A DNA stretch of 64,000 nucleotides from Spirosoma sordidisoli (GTDB lineage Bacteria; Bacteroidota; Bacteroidia; Cytophagales; Spirosomataceae). Where the stretch lies: positions 1 to 64,000 of the forward strand of contig NZ_SBLB01000002.1 of assembly GCF_004138325.1 (NCBI RefSeq), in the 5' to 3' direction. Made by a program: the position numbers and the translations under genes. The notes beneath the pieces are model-generated. The model worked only from the letters and a program-made list of their open reading frames with translations. It made no database searches and was not told the origin of the DNA. Below, piece after piece: positions 8,767 to 16,781 of the stretch (the stretch's first letter is position 1; each line of letters opens with the position of its first letter).

Positions 8767-11700
8767 TTACCCGATTCCGCCACCGCCGGGGGTTTCGATG
8801 CGGATGCGTTCGCCAGCCTGCATGGGTCGGGTGAAAATCCCGGGCATGTTTTCTTCACTGCCATCCTGCCGGAGCAGCGTTTGCCGGCCTACCGCACCGG
8901 GCTGGCCACCCCCTATGCCATACGGCGCCACCAGCCGGTGCTGACTCAGCAGGGTGGCCTGGGCGGGCTCCAGAAACTCGATCTCACGAACAATGCCATC
9001 GCCACCGCGCCACTGACCGCTGCCGCCCGAGCCGGGGCGTATGCCGAACTGATGGAGCCGGACGGGGTAGCGTCGTTCCAGTTCTTCGGGGTCGGTTAGT
9101 TTGGTGTTGGTCATATGCTGATGAACCGCCGAACGTCCGTCAGCGCCCGGCGTCGCTCCCGTGCCACCGCCAATGGTTTCGTAATAGCCCATCGTGGCGG
9201 TGCCGAACAGAAAATTGTTCATGGTGCCCTGGCTGCAGGCCGCCAGCCCCAGTGCCTTCAGCAGCGTATCGACCAGCCGCTGGCTCACCTCGGTATTGCC
9301 GCCCACCACAGCCGGACATTCCGTTTCATCGTCGGGAAAGATTGGGTTCAGGAATGAGGATTCGGGCAGAACCAGATCCACAGGCGCCATCAGCCCTTCG
9401 TTAAGTGGTATATCGCCGACGGTAGCGTCGGTCCCTACCCACAGCCGGAGCACATACAGAATGGCGCTATGCAGAATCGAAACGTTGGCGTTCAGATTCT
9501 GGGGATGTACGGCCGATGTGCCCGAAAAGTCGATGGTGATACGCCCATTGGCTACAGTCAGGCTCACCCGAATCGTATGCCCGTCGTCGAGTGATTCGTC
9601 GGCCGCGAAGGTCTGTCCGTCGAAGCGGTGCAGTACGGTTGTGATAATAGCGGTGGCAGCGTTCTTGAGCTGGGTCATGTACTGCTGAACCGTAGCCAGA
9701 CCGTATTGCCGGACGAGGGTACGCAGGGCCGTTTCGCCCGCCCGTAGCGAGGCCAGGGCGGCTTCTATGTCGGCGCGGTTCTCGGCCAGGGAGCGGGTGG
9801 GGTAGGGTGCCTGCGTAAAGCGTGCCTGCAAGCCCGTTCCCGCACCGTCATCCCACAAAAACTGCCCTGCTTTGACGACATACTGGGGTTCCAGTACGAC
9901 CCCTTCCTCGGCCAGCCGGGTAGCATCGGGCGGCATCGAGCCTGGCACTTTACCGCCTATTTCGGCGTGGTGAGCCCGGTTGATGACGTAGCCGATCAGC
10001 TGCTCATCGTCCGTAAAGACGCCCTGCAGGAGGGTGACGTCGGGCAGGTGAGAACCGCCGTATTTTGGGTGGTTGGTGATAAGAACGTCGCCGGGAGCCA
10101 GGGGGAGTTTATCGAGGCAAAGTCGGGCGCACACGCCCAGGCTACCCAGATGAACCGGAATATGGGGTGCGTTGGCTACCAGCTCGGCCCGGGCATCGAG
10201 CAGGGCGCAGGAAAAATCGAGTCGTTCTTTCACATTGGTCGAGAACGCAGTCCGCTGGAGCTGCGCGCCCATCTCTTCGGCAATGGCCCGAAAGCGCTGG
10301 GTGAATAGCTCCAGCTGAATAACGTCGGCCTGCTCCGCTTCGTCCGCTGAGGCCGGCGCGGGCTTAAAATCATCCGGAGAATCGTAGTCGGCAATGTAGT
10401 CGATAAGCGCATTCTGGTCAGCCTGAATGACTACGCGCCAGCCGGGTTCAATAAAGGCCGATGAGGTGGTATTCAGCAGCAACGCCGGGCCACGGAAGGT
10501 GTCGCCTTCCCGTAAGCGGGTCCAGTCATAGGCCGGGTAGGTATCCGTCTCGAACGACGGAACGGCATGCTGATGGCTGACCGGCGGCCCGTTTTCCGGA
10601 ACGTCAGGGCTGATCGTACTGACAACAACCCGTAGGCTCCCCACATCGATCGGGCGGGGCTGGCCGGTGCTGGTGCCGGGATAGTGCCCGTAGAGTTGCT
10701 GGTACCTGGTTCGGAAATCGTCGGCCAGGTTATCGCTGAGTGGTATCTCCAGGCTGGCCTCCTGCCCCTGGAGCCGAAGAAATACGCTCACGGAGTCGGT
10801 TCTGGTAGCGGCATCCGCGGCTATATCCTGCCGCAGGGCCCGAGTAGCCTGCTCAACCAGCTCGCTGGCGATGGCCGGTAGCTGGTCGCTAACCTGATGA
10901 AGGGGCTGAAGCACCGATCGGGCAGCCATCCGTTCGATACGAGCCTGACCGATGCCATAGGCGCTGAGCAGACCCCCGTCGAAGGGAAGTATAATCCGTT
11001 CCATACCCAGAAGCCGGGCAATGGCGCAGCCGTGGAGTCCGCCGGCTCCGCCGAAGACCAGCAGGCTATAGTGGGCAGGATCAAACCCTTTGGCTACCGA
11101 AATTTTGCGGATGGCCCCGGCCATCGTTTCGTTTGCAATGCGTTCGAATCCGCGCAGCAGGGTAGCTGAATCGGGTCGGTTGCCGGTCTTCGACTCAATC
11201 TGAAGGCGTATGGTTTGCAGGGCATCCATAGCTTTATCAGGAAAGACCGGAATACCGAACTGGCTGGGATGAAGTTTGCCCAGCAGCAGGTTCACGTCGG
11301 TAATGGTCAACAGCGCCGGGGCCGACGCGGAGGTGGCCCCGTAACAGGCCGGACCGGGGTTGGCACCGGCACTCTGTGGCCCCACGCGCAGCTGGGCGCC
11401 GTCAAACCAGCAGATAGAGCCACCACCAGCTGCTACGGTTTCAATCGACAGCGACGGGAACTGCAGGTCAAACGGCCCTATAGGGGTCGAATAGCGATAG
11501 TCGGGGGTTCGCTGAATCCGGGCTACATCGGTGCTGGTGCCGCCCATGTCGAGGGTAAGCGTACCGGGTTGCATCAGGCTGCTGGCTACTGCCGCTGCCC
11601 CGATGACACCACCCGCGGGGCCGCTGAGCAGGCTGTCTTTGGGCCGGAACAGATCCGCCCGCACCAGTCCACCCGCACTGGTCATAACCCGCACGGGCTG

Positions 11701-12609
11701 TTCGCCCGCAGTACCGTTACCCAGCTGCGTCTGCACGTTGTTTAGGTACGATCGCAGCACCGGAGTAAGATACGCGTCGATGACGGCGGTCTGGGTACGG
11801 GAAACGTAGCCGGGGGCGGTCGATACGTCGGTGGAGAGAGTGATGACAGGAAATCCTTCGGCAGCCAGCCTATCGCGTAGCTGCTGCTCATGCGCCGGAT
11901 TTCGATAAGCATTCAGCAGCGAGATCGCCACGGCCTCGGGTTTGAGCTGCCGGAGCTGATCGATGAGTGGCGCGAGCGCAGGCCCGGCCAGTGGCGTCAG
12001 TACCCGGCCGTCGGCAGCCATGCGTTCGTCAACCTCAAAGACCTCTTCGTACAGTACCTCGGCGGGCGGTATGGCCAGTTGGAACAGGTTGGGCCGTTGC
12101 TGGGTACCGATTCGGAGCAGATCCCGAAAACCTTTGGTGATCAGCAACGCAACCCGGGCCCCTTTTCGCTCGAGTAGCGCATTGGTGCCCCGGGTGGTAC
12201 CCAGCCGCATCTCCAGGGGCGGGAAAGGCTGATGGAGCGGGGTTTGGGTCAGCAGCCGCGTGGCGAGTACCGGCGCTTCTTCGTTCGTAAACAGTTCTAC
12301 CGTTAGCCGGTCCAGCCTCCGCGCCCGCAGTAGCGCCGAGCCGTCCAGGAGGCCGGTTGGGGTGTTTACGACTAATTGCCCGTCGGTGTTCAGCGAGGAT
12401 ACCGTAAACGTTTCGCCGGTTTCGATGAGCCGAAGCTGGTACCCGTCGAAGAGGGGAGCGGTCAGCCACGACGCGGTCAGTCGGCCATGAATCAGCTGGG
12501 CCCGCAGCCGGCTACTGCTGAGCACTTTCGTGCGGTGTAAAACACCGTTGGGGGCCAGGCCAAGCCCGTCGGTAAAGGTTCCGCCTGTATCAATCCAGAT
12601 CTGCCACAT
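8767..12609 (-). CDS. 5-oxoprolinase / hydantoinase, HyuA-HyuB fusion
   Basis: A 1280-aa single-chain enzyme. The N-terminal half (HyuA-like, ATP-binding) shows DTGGTFTDG (7-15), LSGPAGGVIGA and LDMGGTSTDVA. The C-terminal half (HyuB-like, from about residue 745) shows EEMGAQLQRTAFSTNVKER, NHPKYGGSHLPD and the terminal GGGG stretch. Eukaryotic and some bacterial ATP-dependent 5-oxoprolinases, which hydrolyse pyroglutamate to glutamate, have this fused form; hydantoinases and acetone carboxylases are relatives, so the substrate is inferred. It is 3 nt downstream of a DeoR regulator and surely in the same operon. Confidence 0.85.
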   Translation of the reverse strand: MWQIWIDTGGTFTDGLGLAPNGVLHRTKVLSSSRLRAQLIHGRLTASWLTAPLFDGYQLRLIETGETFTVSSLNTDGQLVVNTPTGLLDGSALLRARRLDRLTVELFTNEEAPVLATRLLTQTPLHQPFPPLEMRLGTTRGTNALLERKGARVALLITKGFRDLLRIGTQQRPNLFQLAIPPAEVLYEEVFEVDERMAADGRVLTPLAGPALAPLIDQLRQLKPEAVAISLLNAYRNPAHEQQLRDRLAAEGFPVITLSTDVSTAPGYVSRTQTAVIDAYLTPVLRSYLNNVQTQLGNGTAGEQPVRVMTSAGGLVRADLFRPKDSLLSGPAGGVIGAAAVASSLMQPGTLTLDMGGTSTDVARIQRTPDYRYSTPIGPFDLQFPSLSIETVAAGGGSICWFDGAQLRVGPQSAGANPGPACYGATSASAPALLTITDVNLLLGKLHPSQFGIPVFPDKAMDALQTIRLQIESKTGNRPDSATLLRGFERIANETMAGAIRKISVAKGFDPAHYSLLVFGGAGGLHGCAIARLLGMERIILPFDGGLLSAYGIGQARIERMAARSVLQPLHQVSDQLPAIASELVEQATRALRQDIAADAATRTDSVSVFLRLQGQEASLEIPLSDNLADDFRTRYQQLYGHYPGTSTGQPRPIDVGSLRVVVSTISPDVPENGPPVSHQHAVPSFETDTYPAYDWTRLREGDTFRGPALLLNTTSSAFIEPGWRVVIQADQNALIDYIADYDSPDDFKPAPASADEAEQADVIQLELFTQRFRAIAEEMGAQLQRTAFSTNVKERLDFSCALLDARAELVANAPHIPVHLGSLGVCARLCLDKLPLAPGDVLITNHPKYGGSHLPDVTLLQGVFTDDEQLIGYVINRAHHAEIGGKVPGSMPPDATRLAEEGVVLEPQYVVKAGQFLWDDGAGTGLQARFTQAPYPTRSLAENRADIEAALASLRAGETALRTLVRQYGLATVQQYMTQLKNAATAIITTVLHRFDGQTFAADESLDDGHTIRVSLTVANGRITIDFSGTSAVHPQNLNANVSILHSAILYVLRLWVGTDATVGDIPLNEGLMAPVDLVLPESSFLNPIFPDDETECPAVVGGNTEVSQRLVDTLLKALGLAACSQGTMNNFLFGTATMGYYETIGGGTGATPGADGRSAVHQHMTNTKLTDPEELERRYPVRLHQFGIRPGSGGSGQWRGGDGIVREIEFLEPAQATLLSQHRLVAPYGIGGGQPGAVGRQTLLRQDGSEENMPGIFTRPMQAGERIRIETPGGGGIG

Positions 12610-12612
12610 GGG

Positions 12613-13365
12613 TTAGTTCATCACGGTAACCCCCGCCTGCCGGTAGGCGTCAACGACATCGGGTCGGGCCTCATTGTCCGTAATCAGGATGTCGAACAGG
12701 GTTAAGGGCGCAAAATAGAGGTATTTCTCGGTTTCTAATTTAGCGGAGTGACACAGCAGATACGTTGTTTCGGCCTGCCGGGCCATGGCTACGGCGGTGC
12801 TGGCTTCCCGTTCGCTATTGGCTGTCAGCCCTTTGCGCAGTGAAATGCCGTCAACGCCAATGAAGGCCCGGTTGGCTCGGTACCGCGCTATGTGCTCCTC
12901 GGCCATGAGCCCGTGTACTGCCTGCCGGTCTTTGTCCACTTCGCCCCCCACCAGATTCACCGATACCGAACTGTTTATCAACTCGGCTACGACCGGCAGC
13001 GAATTGGTGATGACCGTGATGCGCCGGTTGCGAATGAACGGGCATAACCGGAAAACGGTACTGCCACAATCCATAAAGAGTATGTCGCCTTCCTGAATGG
13101 TTTGAGCGGCCAGCTGGCAGATGTAATCTTTCTGGTCAGCGTTTACGGCGGCTTTGTTCTCAAATCGAAACGCATCGGTGGCCGCACTTACCTTCATAGC
13201 CCCGCCCCGCGTCCGGTAAACCAGCCCCTGGGCCGCCAGCTGTACCAAATCGCGCCGAACAGTCATGTCGGAGGTCTGCAACAAGTCGGCCAGTTCGCGT
13301 ACATCCACCGAGCCGCGTTCCTCTACCGTTTGCACAATGAGCTGTTTGCGATTTTGGAAATTCAT
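12613..13365 (-). CDS. DeoR-family transcriptional regulator
   Basis: A 250-aa regulator. An N-terminal DeoR helix-turn-helix (RGSVDVRELADLLQTSDMTVRRDL) is followed by the DeoR C-terminal sensor domain with FMDCGSTVFRL and ITNSLPV, which in this family binds a sugar phosphate. The start at 13365 (MNFQNRK) is chosen because the longer frame to 13398 would run through the -7 box. It is the first gene of an operon with the 5-oxoprolinase and probably autoregulates it. A phosphosugar ligand would be at odds with a pyroglutamate enzyme, so the operon's substrate is open. Confidence 0.85.
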   Translation of the reverse strand: MNFQNRKQLIVQTVEERGSVDVRELADLLQTSDMTVRRDLVQLAAQGLVYRTRGGAMKVSAATDAFRFENKAAVNADQKDYICQLAAQTIQEGDILFMDCGSTVFRLCPFIRNRRITVITNSLPVVAELINSSVSVNLVGGEVDKDRQAVHGLMAEEHIARYRANRAFIGVDGISLRKGLTANSEREASTAVAMARQAETTYLLCHSAKLETEKYLYFAPLTLFDILITDNEARPDVVDAYRQAGVTVMN

Positions 13366-13385
13366 ATCGTTTCTCTTCTTTTGTT

Positions 13386-13415
13386 CAAAAATAAACAACT
13401 TTAAACATAATCAAA
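13386..13415 (-). promoter_or_regulatory. Promoter of the DeoR-oxoprolinase operon
   Basis: The minus strand carries TTTG (13412-13415), an 18-nt spacer and TATTTTTG (13386-13393), matching the Bacteroidota sigma-ABfr consensus. Repeated aaaca/caaaca motifs cover the region and could be DeoR half-sites. The divergent Nudix gene starts 4 bp beyond the -33 element, so its promoter must lie inside the DeoR operon. Confidence 0.6.
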
Positions 13416-13418
13416 CAA

Positions 13419-14009
13419 ATGGTAGCTGAACGCATTCGCATAACCGACGAGAAACTGCTGTCTGACAACTGGTATGTATTACGACGATATACCTTCGATT
13501 ATCTGGGAAAAAACGGACAATGGACTACGCAGCAGCGCGAAGCCTATGATCGTGGCAACGGCGCGACCATCCTGCTGCACAATCCCGAAACCGACACCGT
13601 TATCCTGACCCGCCAGTTTCGGCTACCCACGTACGTAAACGGCAATGATACCGGTGGCCCACTGGCCGGTATGCTGATCGAAACCTGCGCCGGCCTGCTG
13701 GACAACGACGATCCGCAAACGGCTATTCTGCGCGAAACGGAAGAAGAAACCGGCTATCGGCTACAGTCGGTCGAGAAGGTAATGGAAGCGTATATGAGTC
13801 CCGGCTCGGTCACCGAGAAGCTATTCTTTTACCTCGCCGAATATACGGCCGATACCGAACGGGAAGCCGGTGGCGGGATCGACGAAGAGGAGATCGATAT
13901 TCTGGAGCTGCCACTCAGTCAGGCCATGGCCATGATCGGAACAGGCGAGATCAGAGACGGCAAAACCATTATGCTGCTTCAGCACCTGCGGTTACGGCAA
14001 CTGGCCTGA
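13419..14009 (+). CDS. nudK: NudK-like Nudix hydrolase (GDP-mannose pyrophosphatase type)
   Basis: A 196-aa protein matching the NudK/ADP-sugar branch of Nudix hydrolases. The Nudix box lies around residues 90-113 (AGLLDNDDP...RETEEETGY) and is preceded by the family-typical RQFRLPTYVNGN and ETCAG. E. coli NudK hydrolyses GDP-mannose. It diverges from the DeoR operon. The stop codon lies inside the left arm of a strong terminator hairpin shared with the converging PIG-L gene. Confidence 0.88.
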   Translation: MVAERIRITDEKLLSDNWYVLRRYTFDYLGKNGQWTTQQREAYDRGNGATILLHNPETDTVILTRQFRLPTYVNGNDTGGPLAGMLIETCAGLLDNDDPQTAILRETEEETGYRLQSVEKVMEAYMSPGSVTEKLFFYLAEYTADTEREAGGGIDEEEIDILELPLSQAMAMIGTGEIRDGKTIMLLQHLRLRQLA

Positions 14010-14027
14010 CAATTCTGGTCAGGCCAG
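14001..14027. terminator. Terminator between convergent genes
   Basis: A perfect 10-bp stem (ctggcctgac / gtcaggccag) with a 7-nt loop overlaps the stop of the Nudix gene and ends 13 bp before the stop of the converging deacetylase gene. Confidence 0.7.
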
Positions 14028-14039
14028 TTGATAGTCGGG

Positions 14040-16556
14040 CTATTTGCCGACCGAGATCAGGTTGGCAAACAGCCGGTAGGCGCCCGGTACACCCGCGGGC
14101 AGCTCCCGGAAAAAAACCAGTCCCGTATACATGTAATGGCCTTTGCCGTATCGGGCGTAAATCAGGCTACCCTTCTTGTCGGCTTCGTTCTGGTCATGGG
14201 CCGAGAAAATCGGTTCGTACGCTTTGTCCCAGTCCTGAGCGAAGTAGATGCCGCGTTCCTGCACCCAACCCGTAAAATCAGCGTCGGTAATTTTATTGGG
14301 TGTATTCAGGAGCGGGTGTTTCGGGTTCAGGAAGGTCATGGGCGCATCTTCTTCCGTAACCCGGTCGCGGCCAATCGTAAACGGATAAGGGCCCAGCTGA
14401 GCTACTTTGATGCCGCCATTGTTGACAAACCCACCCGGGGTCACGTACTGTACGATCATGGTGCCGCCGTTGCTGACGTAATCCATGAGTTTTTTCTGGT
14501 AGATACCGAGCCAGTCGTTGGTGTTGTAGGCCCGGACTCCGGCTATGATAGCGTCGTAGCCCGACAGGTCGCGGCTGAGCTCGGCGGGGCCGAGCTGGGT
14601 AACCCGGCACCCCATCTGTTGCAGGGCCGCGGGTACCTCATCCCCCGCGCCGACAATGTAGCCGATGTTTCTGGCCAGTACGTTCACATCCAGCTTCACC
14701 AGTTTGGCTTCGGCCGGCGGGAAGAGCGTCTGCGTCGGAATGTGTTTGTAGGCAATGGTCCGCAGCCCGGTCGTGAAGGTGCTGCCGTCGCCGGTTGTCA
14801 TCGTGGCCCGGAGCAGCCCGTTCTGCGCCGTTGCCGCCGGCGATACGGTAAACGTCAGCCGCTGTTCATCGCCGGTATTGGCCAGGGAGAATGGCAGCGA
14901 AGCCGGCTCTACCCGCCAGCCAGCGGGCACGTTGAGCCGGAGGGTACCCGACACATTAGCTCGTCCGGCTTTCAGGATAACGTCGGCCGTTTTTGCTTTG
15001 GTATCGGCAAAGGTGAAGACGCGCTCGGAGAGATTAGCCGTTACGTCGGGCTGAATGATGAACGGCCGGTAAACTTCTCCCTCAACCGGATCGGTCGATT
15101 TGTAGACGACGGGACGGCGGTAGGCAAACCGCTGGCCGTCAATCTCGATGGTGTAGGTGGCCGACAAAGCCGCCGGGTTTTCGGGCAAACCGATCAGGGC
15201 CTGGTTGTCGACCTGAAAAACACCCTTCTCGATGGGTTTTTCGAGCCAGTAGGGCTGCGAGATTTTCTGCGTTTTCGGGATGGTCAGGGTGGTGGGCAGG
15301 GTTATTTGATCATTGGGTTTGAGCAGCACATTGAGCGTGCTGTCTTTGCCGGTTGAATATTGAACTTTTACCAGCCGCACCGGGCTGTCGGACCGGCCCA
15401 CTACGGTGGTCGTCAGCTTGATGGTTTCGCCGGGTGTGGCGGCATAGCTGGCGGGGTTGGTTTCGAACCACAGGCCCAGGCATTGCTGAATCAGGGTCTG
15501 CACTTCCTCCCGCTTCGTGCGAACGTAGAGGTTAGTCGTGTCCAGCCGGCTGATGGCGCCGTACAGGCGTACTAGGCCACTAACCAGCCGGGCCGGCTGA
15601 TCGGCCGAAAAGCTGCTGATCAGCTGGTCGACCTGCGGCTGAATAGCCTCGCCACCGGGCAGCCGTTTCCAACTCATGTCGATTCCTTCGAAAGGGTCGT
15701 TCTGAACCGGGTCGCCGTTTTTCAGCAGCAGGTAGTCTACTTTGGCTCCGCGGCTGGCCGGCACCCCAAACCCCTGGCTTTTGTGCTGACTGCGGCTTTC
15801 GGCGGCTATCTCGCCATACGATTTGCCCAGCAGCGGATTATAGAGCCCCGTTTCCAGTCCGATCAGGTTACCGGCTTCGTCGGGTTTTCGGTTGCTCAGA
15901 AACTGACCCGGGATAAACACATTCCAGAGAATGCGTTTTGCCTGCCAGGGTTTGACAAAGGCCAGCTGCTCCGGAAAGCGGGCGGGGTTGCCGGATATCT
16001 TGAACGCTTCTTCGGCCAGAAAACCCGAGGCACTATGATGGCCGTGACCCGCGCGGGCATCGGGCGGGAAACGGGTAATGATCACATCGGGCTGGTATTT
16101 ACGAATCATCCAGACCACGTCGGCCAGCACTTTGTCCTGCCCCCAGGTGCGCACGGCCTCATCGGTCGACTTCGAAAAGCCGAAGTCATAGGCCCGGCTG
16201 AAGAACTGGTCGGGGCCGTCTATGCGCCGGGCGGCCAGCAACTCCTGGGTGCGGATGATACCGATGTTCTCGCCCTGTTCGGCACCGATCAGGTTTTGTC
16301 CGCCGTCGCCACGGGTCAATGACAGATAGCCCGTGCGCAGCAGCCGCTCTTTGGAGAGGTACGCCAGAAACAGCGTGTTTTCATCGTCGGGGTGGGCCGC
16401 TACGTACAGGACGGAGCCGAGTACATTCAGCTTTTTCAGGTTCGATAGGATCTCGCCCGGCGGGCTTGGCTTTATAGGGCCGTAAGGAACCTGAGCGGAG
16501 GTGATGGCGGCAGCAAACGCTGCGTATAGGGTAATCAGGTAGACAACAGGACGCAC
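14040..16556 (-). CDS. Large secreted PIG-L family deacetylase
   Basis: An 838-aa protein. A GTG start at 16556 is chosen because it gives a clean signal peptide (residues 1-22, cleavage after ITSAQ); the longer open frame to 16730 would overlap the promoter of the divergent pyrophosphatase. The N-terminal PIG-L (LmbE) domain carries the metal motif AAHPDDE (H55, D57, D58) and a downstream GHGHH. A middle NEW3-like beta region (about 500-610) and a C-terminal Rossmann-like domain (about 670-838, with DAIIAGVRAYN and GGTMIVQYV) follow. PIG-L enzymes remove N-acetyl groups from GlcNAc-type sugars; the exported form suggests an extracellular glycan or glycoside substrate. Confidence 0.82.
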   Translation of the reverse strand: MRPVVYLITLYAAFAAAITSAQVPYGPIKPSPPGEILSNLKKLNVLGSVLYVAAHPDDENTLFLAYLSKERLLRTGYLSLTRGDGGQNLIGAEQGENIGIIRTQELLAARRIDGPDQFFSRAYDFGFSKSTDEAVRTWGQDKVLADVVWMIRKYQPDVIITRFPPDARAGHGHHSASGFLAEEAFKISGNPARFPEQLAFVKPWQAKRILWNVFIPGQFLSNRKPDEAGNLIGLETGLYNPLLGKSYGEIAAESRSQHKSQGFGVPASRGAKVDYLLLKNGDPVQNDPFEGIDMSWKRLPGGEAIQPQVDQLISSFSADQPARLVSGLVRLYGAISRLDTTNLYVRTKREEVQTLIQQCLGLWFETNPASYAATPGETIKLTTTVVGRSDSPVRLVKVQYSTGKDSTLNVLLKPNDQITLPTTLTIPKTQKISQPYWLEKPIEKGVFQVDNQALIGLPENPAALSATYTIEIDGQRFAYRRPVVYKSTDPVEGEVYRPFIIQPDVTANLSERVFTFADTKAKTADVILKAGRANVSGTLRLNVPAGWRVEPASLPFSLANTGDEQRLTFTVSPAATAQNGLLRATMTTGDGSTFTTGLRTIAYKHIPTQTLFPPAEAKLVKLDVNVLARNIGYIVGAGDEVPAALQQMGCRVTQLGPAELSRDLSGYDAIIAGVRAYNTNDWLGIYQKKLMDYVSNGGTMIVQYVTPGGFVNNGGIKVAQLGPYPFTIGRDRVTEEDAPMTFLNPKHPLLNTPNKITDADFTGWVQERGIYFAQDWDKAYEPIFSAHDQNEADKKGSLIYARYGKGHYMYTGLVFFRELPAGVPGAYRLFANLISVGK

Positions 16557-16734
16557 AGCGGGGTAGGTTTTCTGAAAAAGCAAAAATAAACAGCTAGCAC
16601 ACAGATTACTATTGGCGGCCCACTTTATACAGCCTCTTCGGGCGACAAACCCACATCGCTTGGAAAAAACGCAATTTTCCTCAGAAAAAGGCAAGTATTG
16701 GCGCTGTTTCGCTAGGTAATGCAGAGTCAAACTT

Positions 16735-16742
16735 TATCTTTG
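16735..16742 (+). promoter_or_regulatory. -7 element of the pyrophosphatase gene
   Basis: TATCTTTG matches TAnnTTTG exactly and lies 39 nt before the ATG at 16782. No clear TTTG is seen at the expected -33 spacing. It supports the internal start over the ATG at 16719. Confidence 0.45.
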
Positions 16743-16781
16743 CGCGCAGTCCTATTTTTTCTAAACTCTATACAAAGTCGC

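Noticed and set aside
14028..15356. A 442-codon plus-strand frame opposite the PIG-L gene
   Set aside because: Composition and lack of motifs mark it as a shadow of the PIG-L gene.
16557..16730. Upstream extension of the PIG-L deacetylase to 16730
   Set aside because: The extra 58 residues have no family match and would overlap the divergent hppA gene; the GTG at 16556 gives a clean signal peptide.
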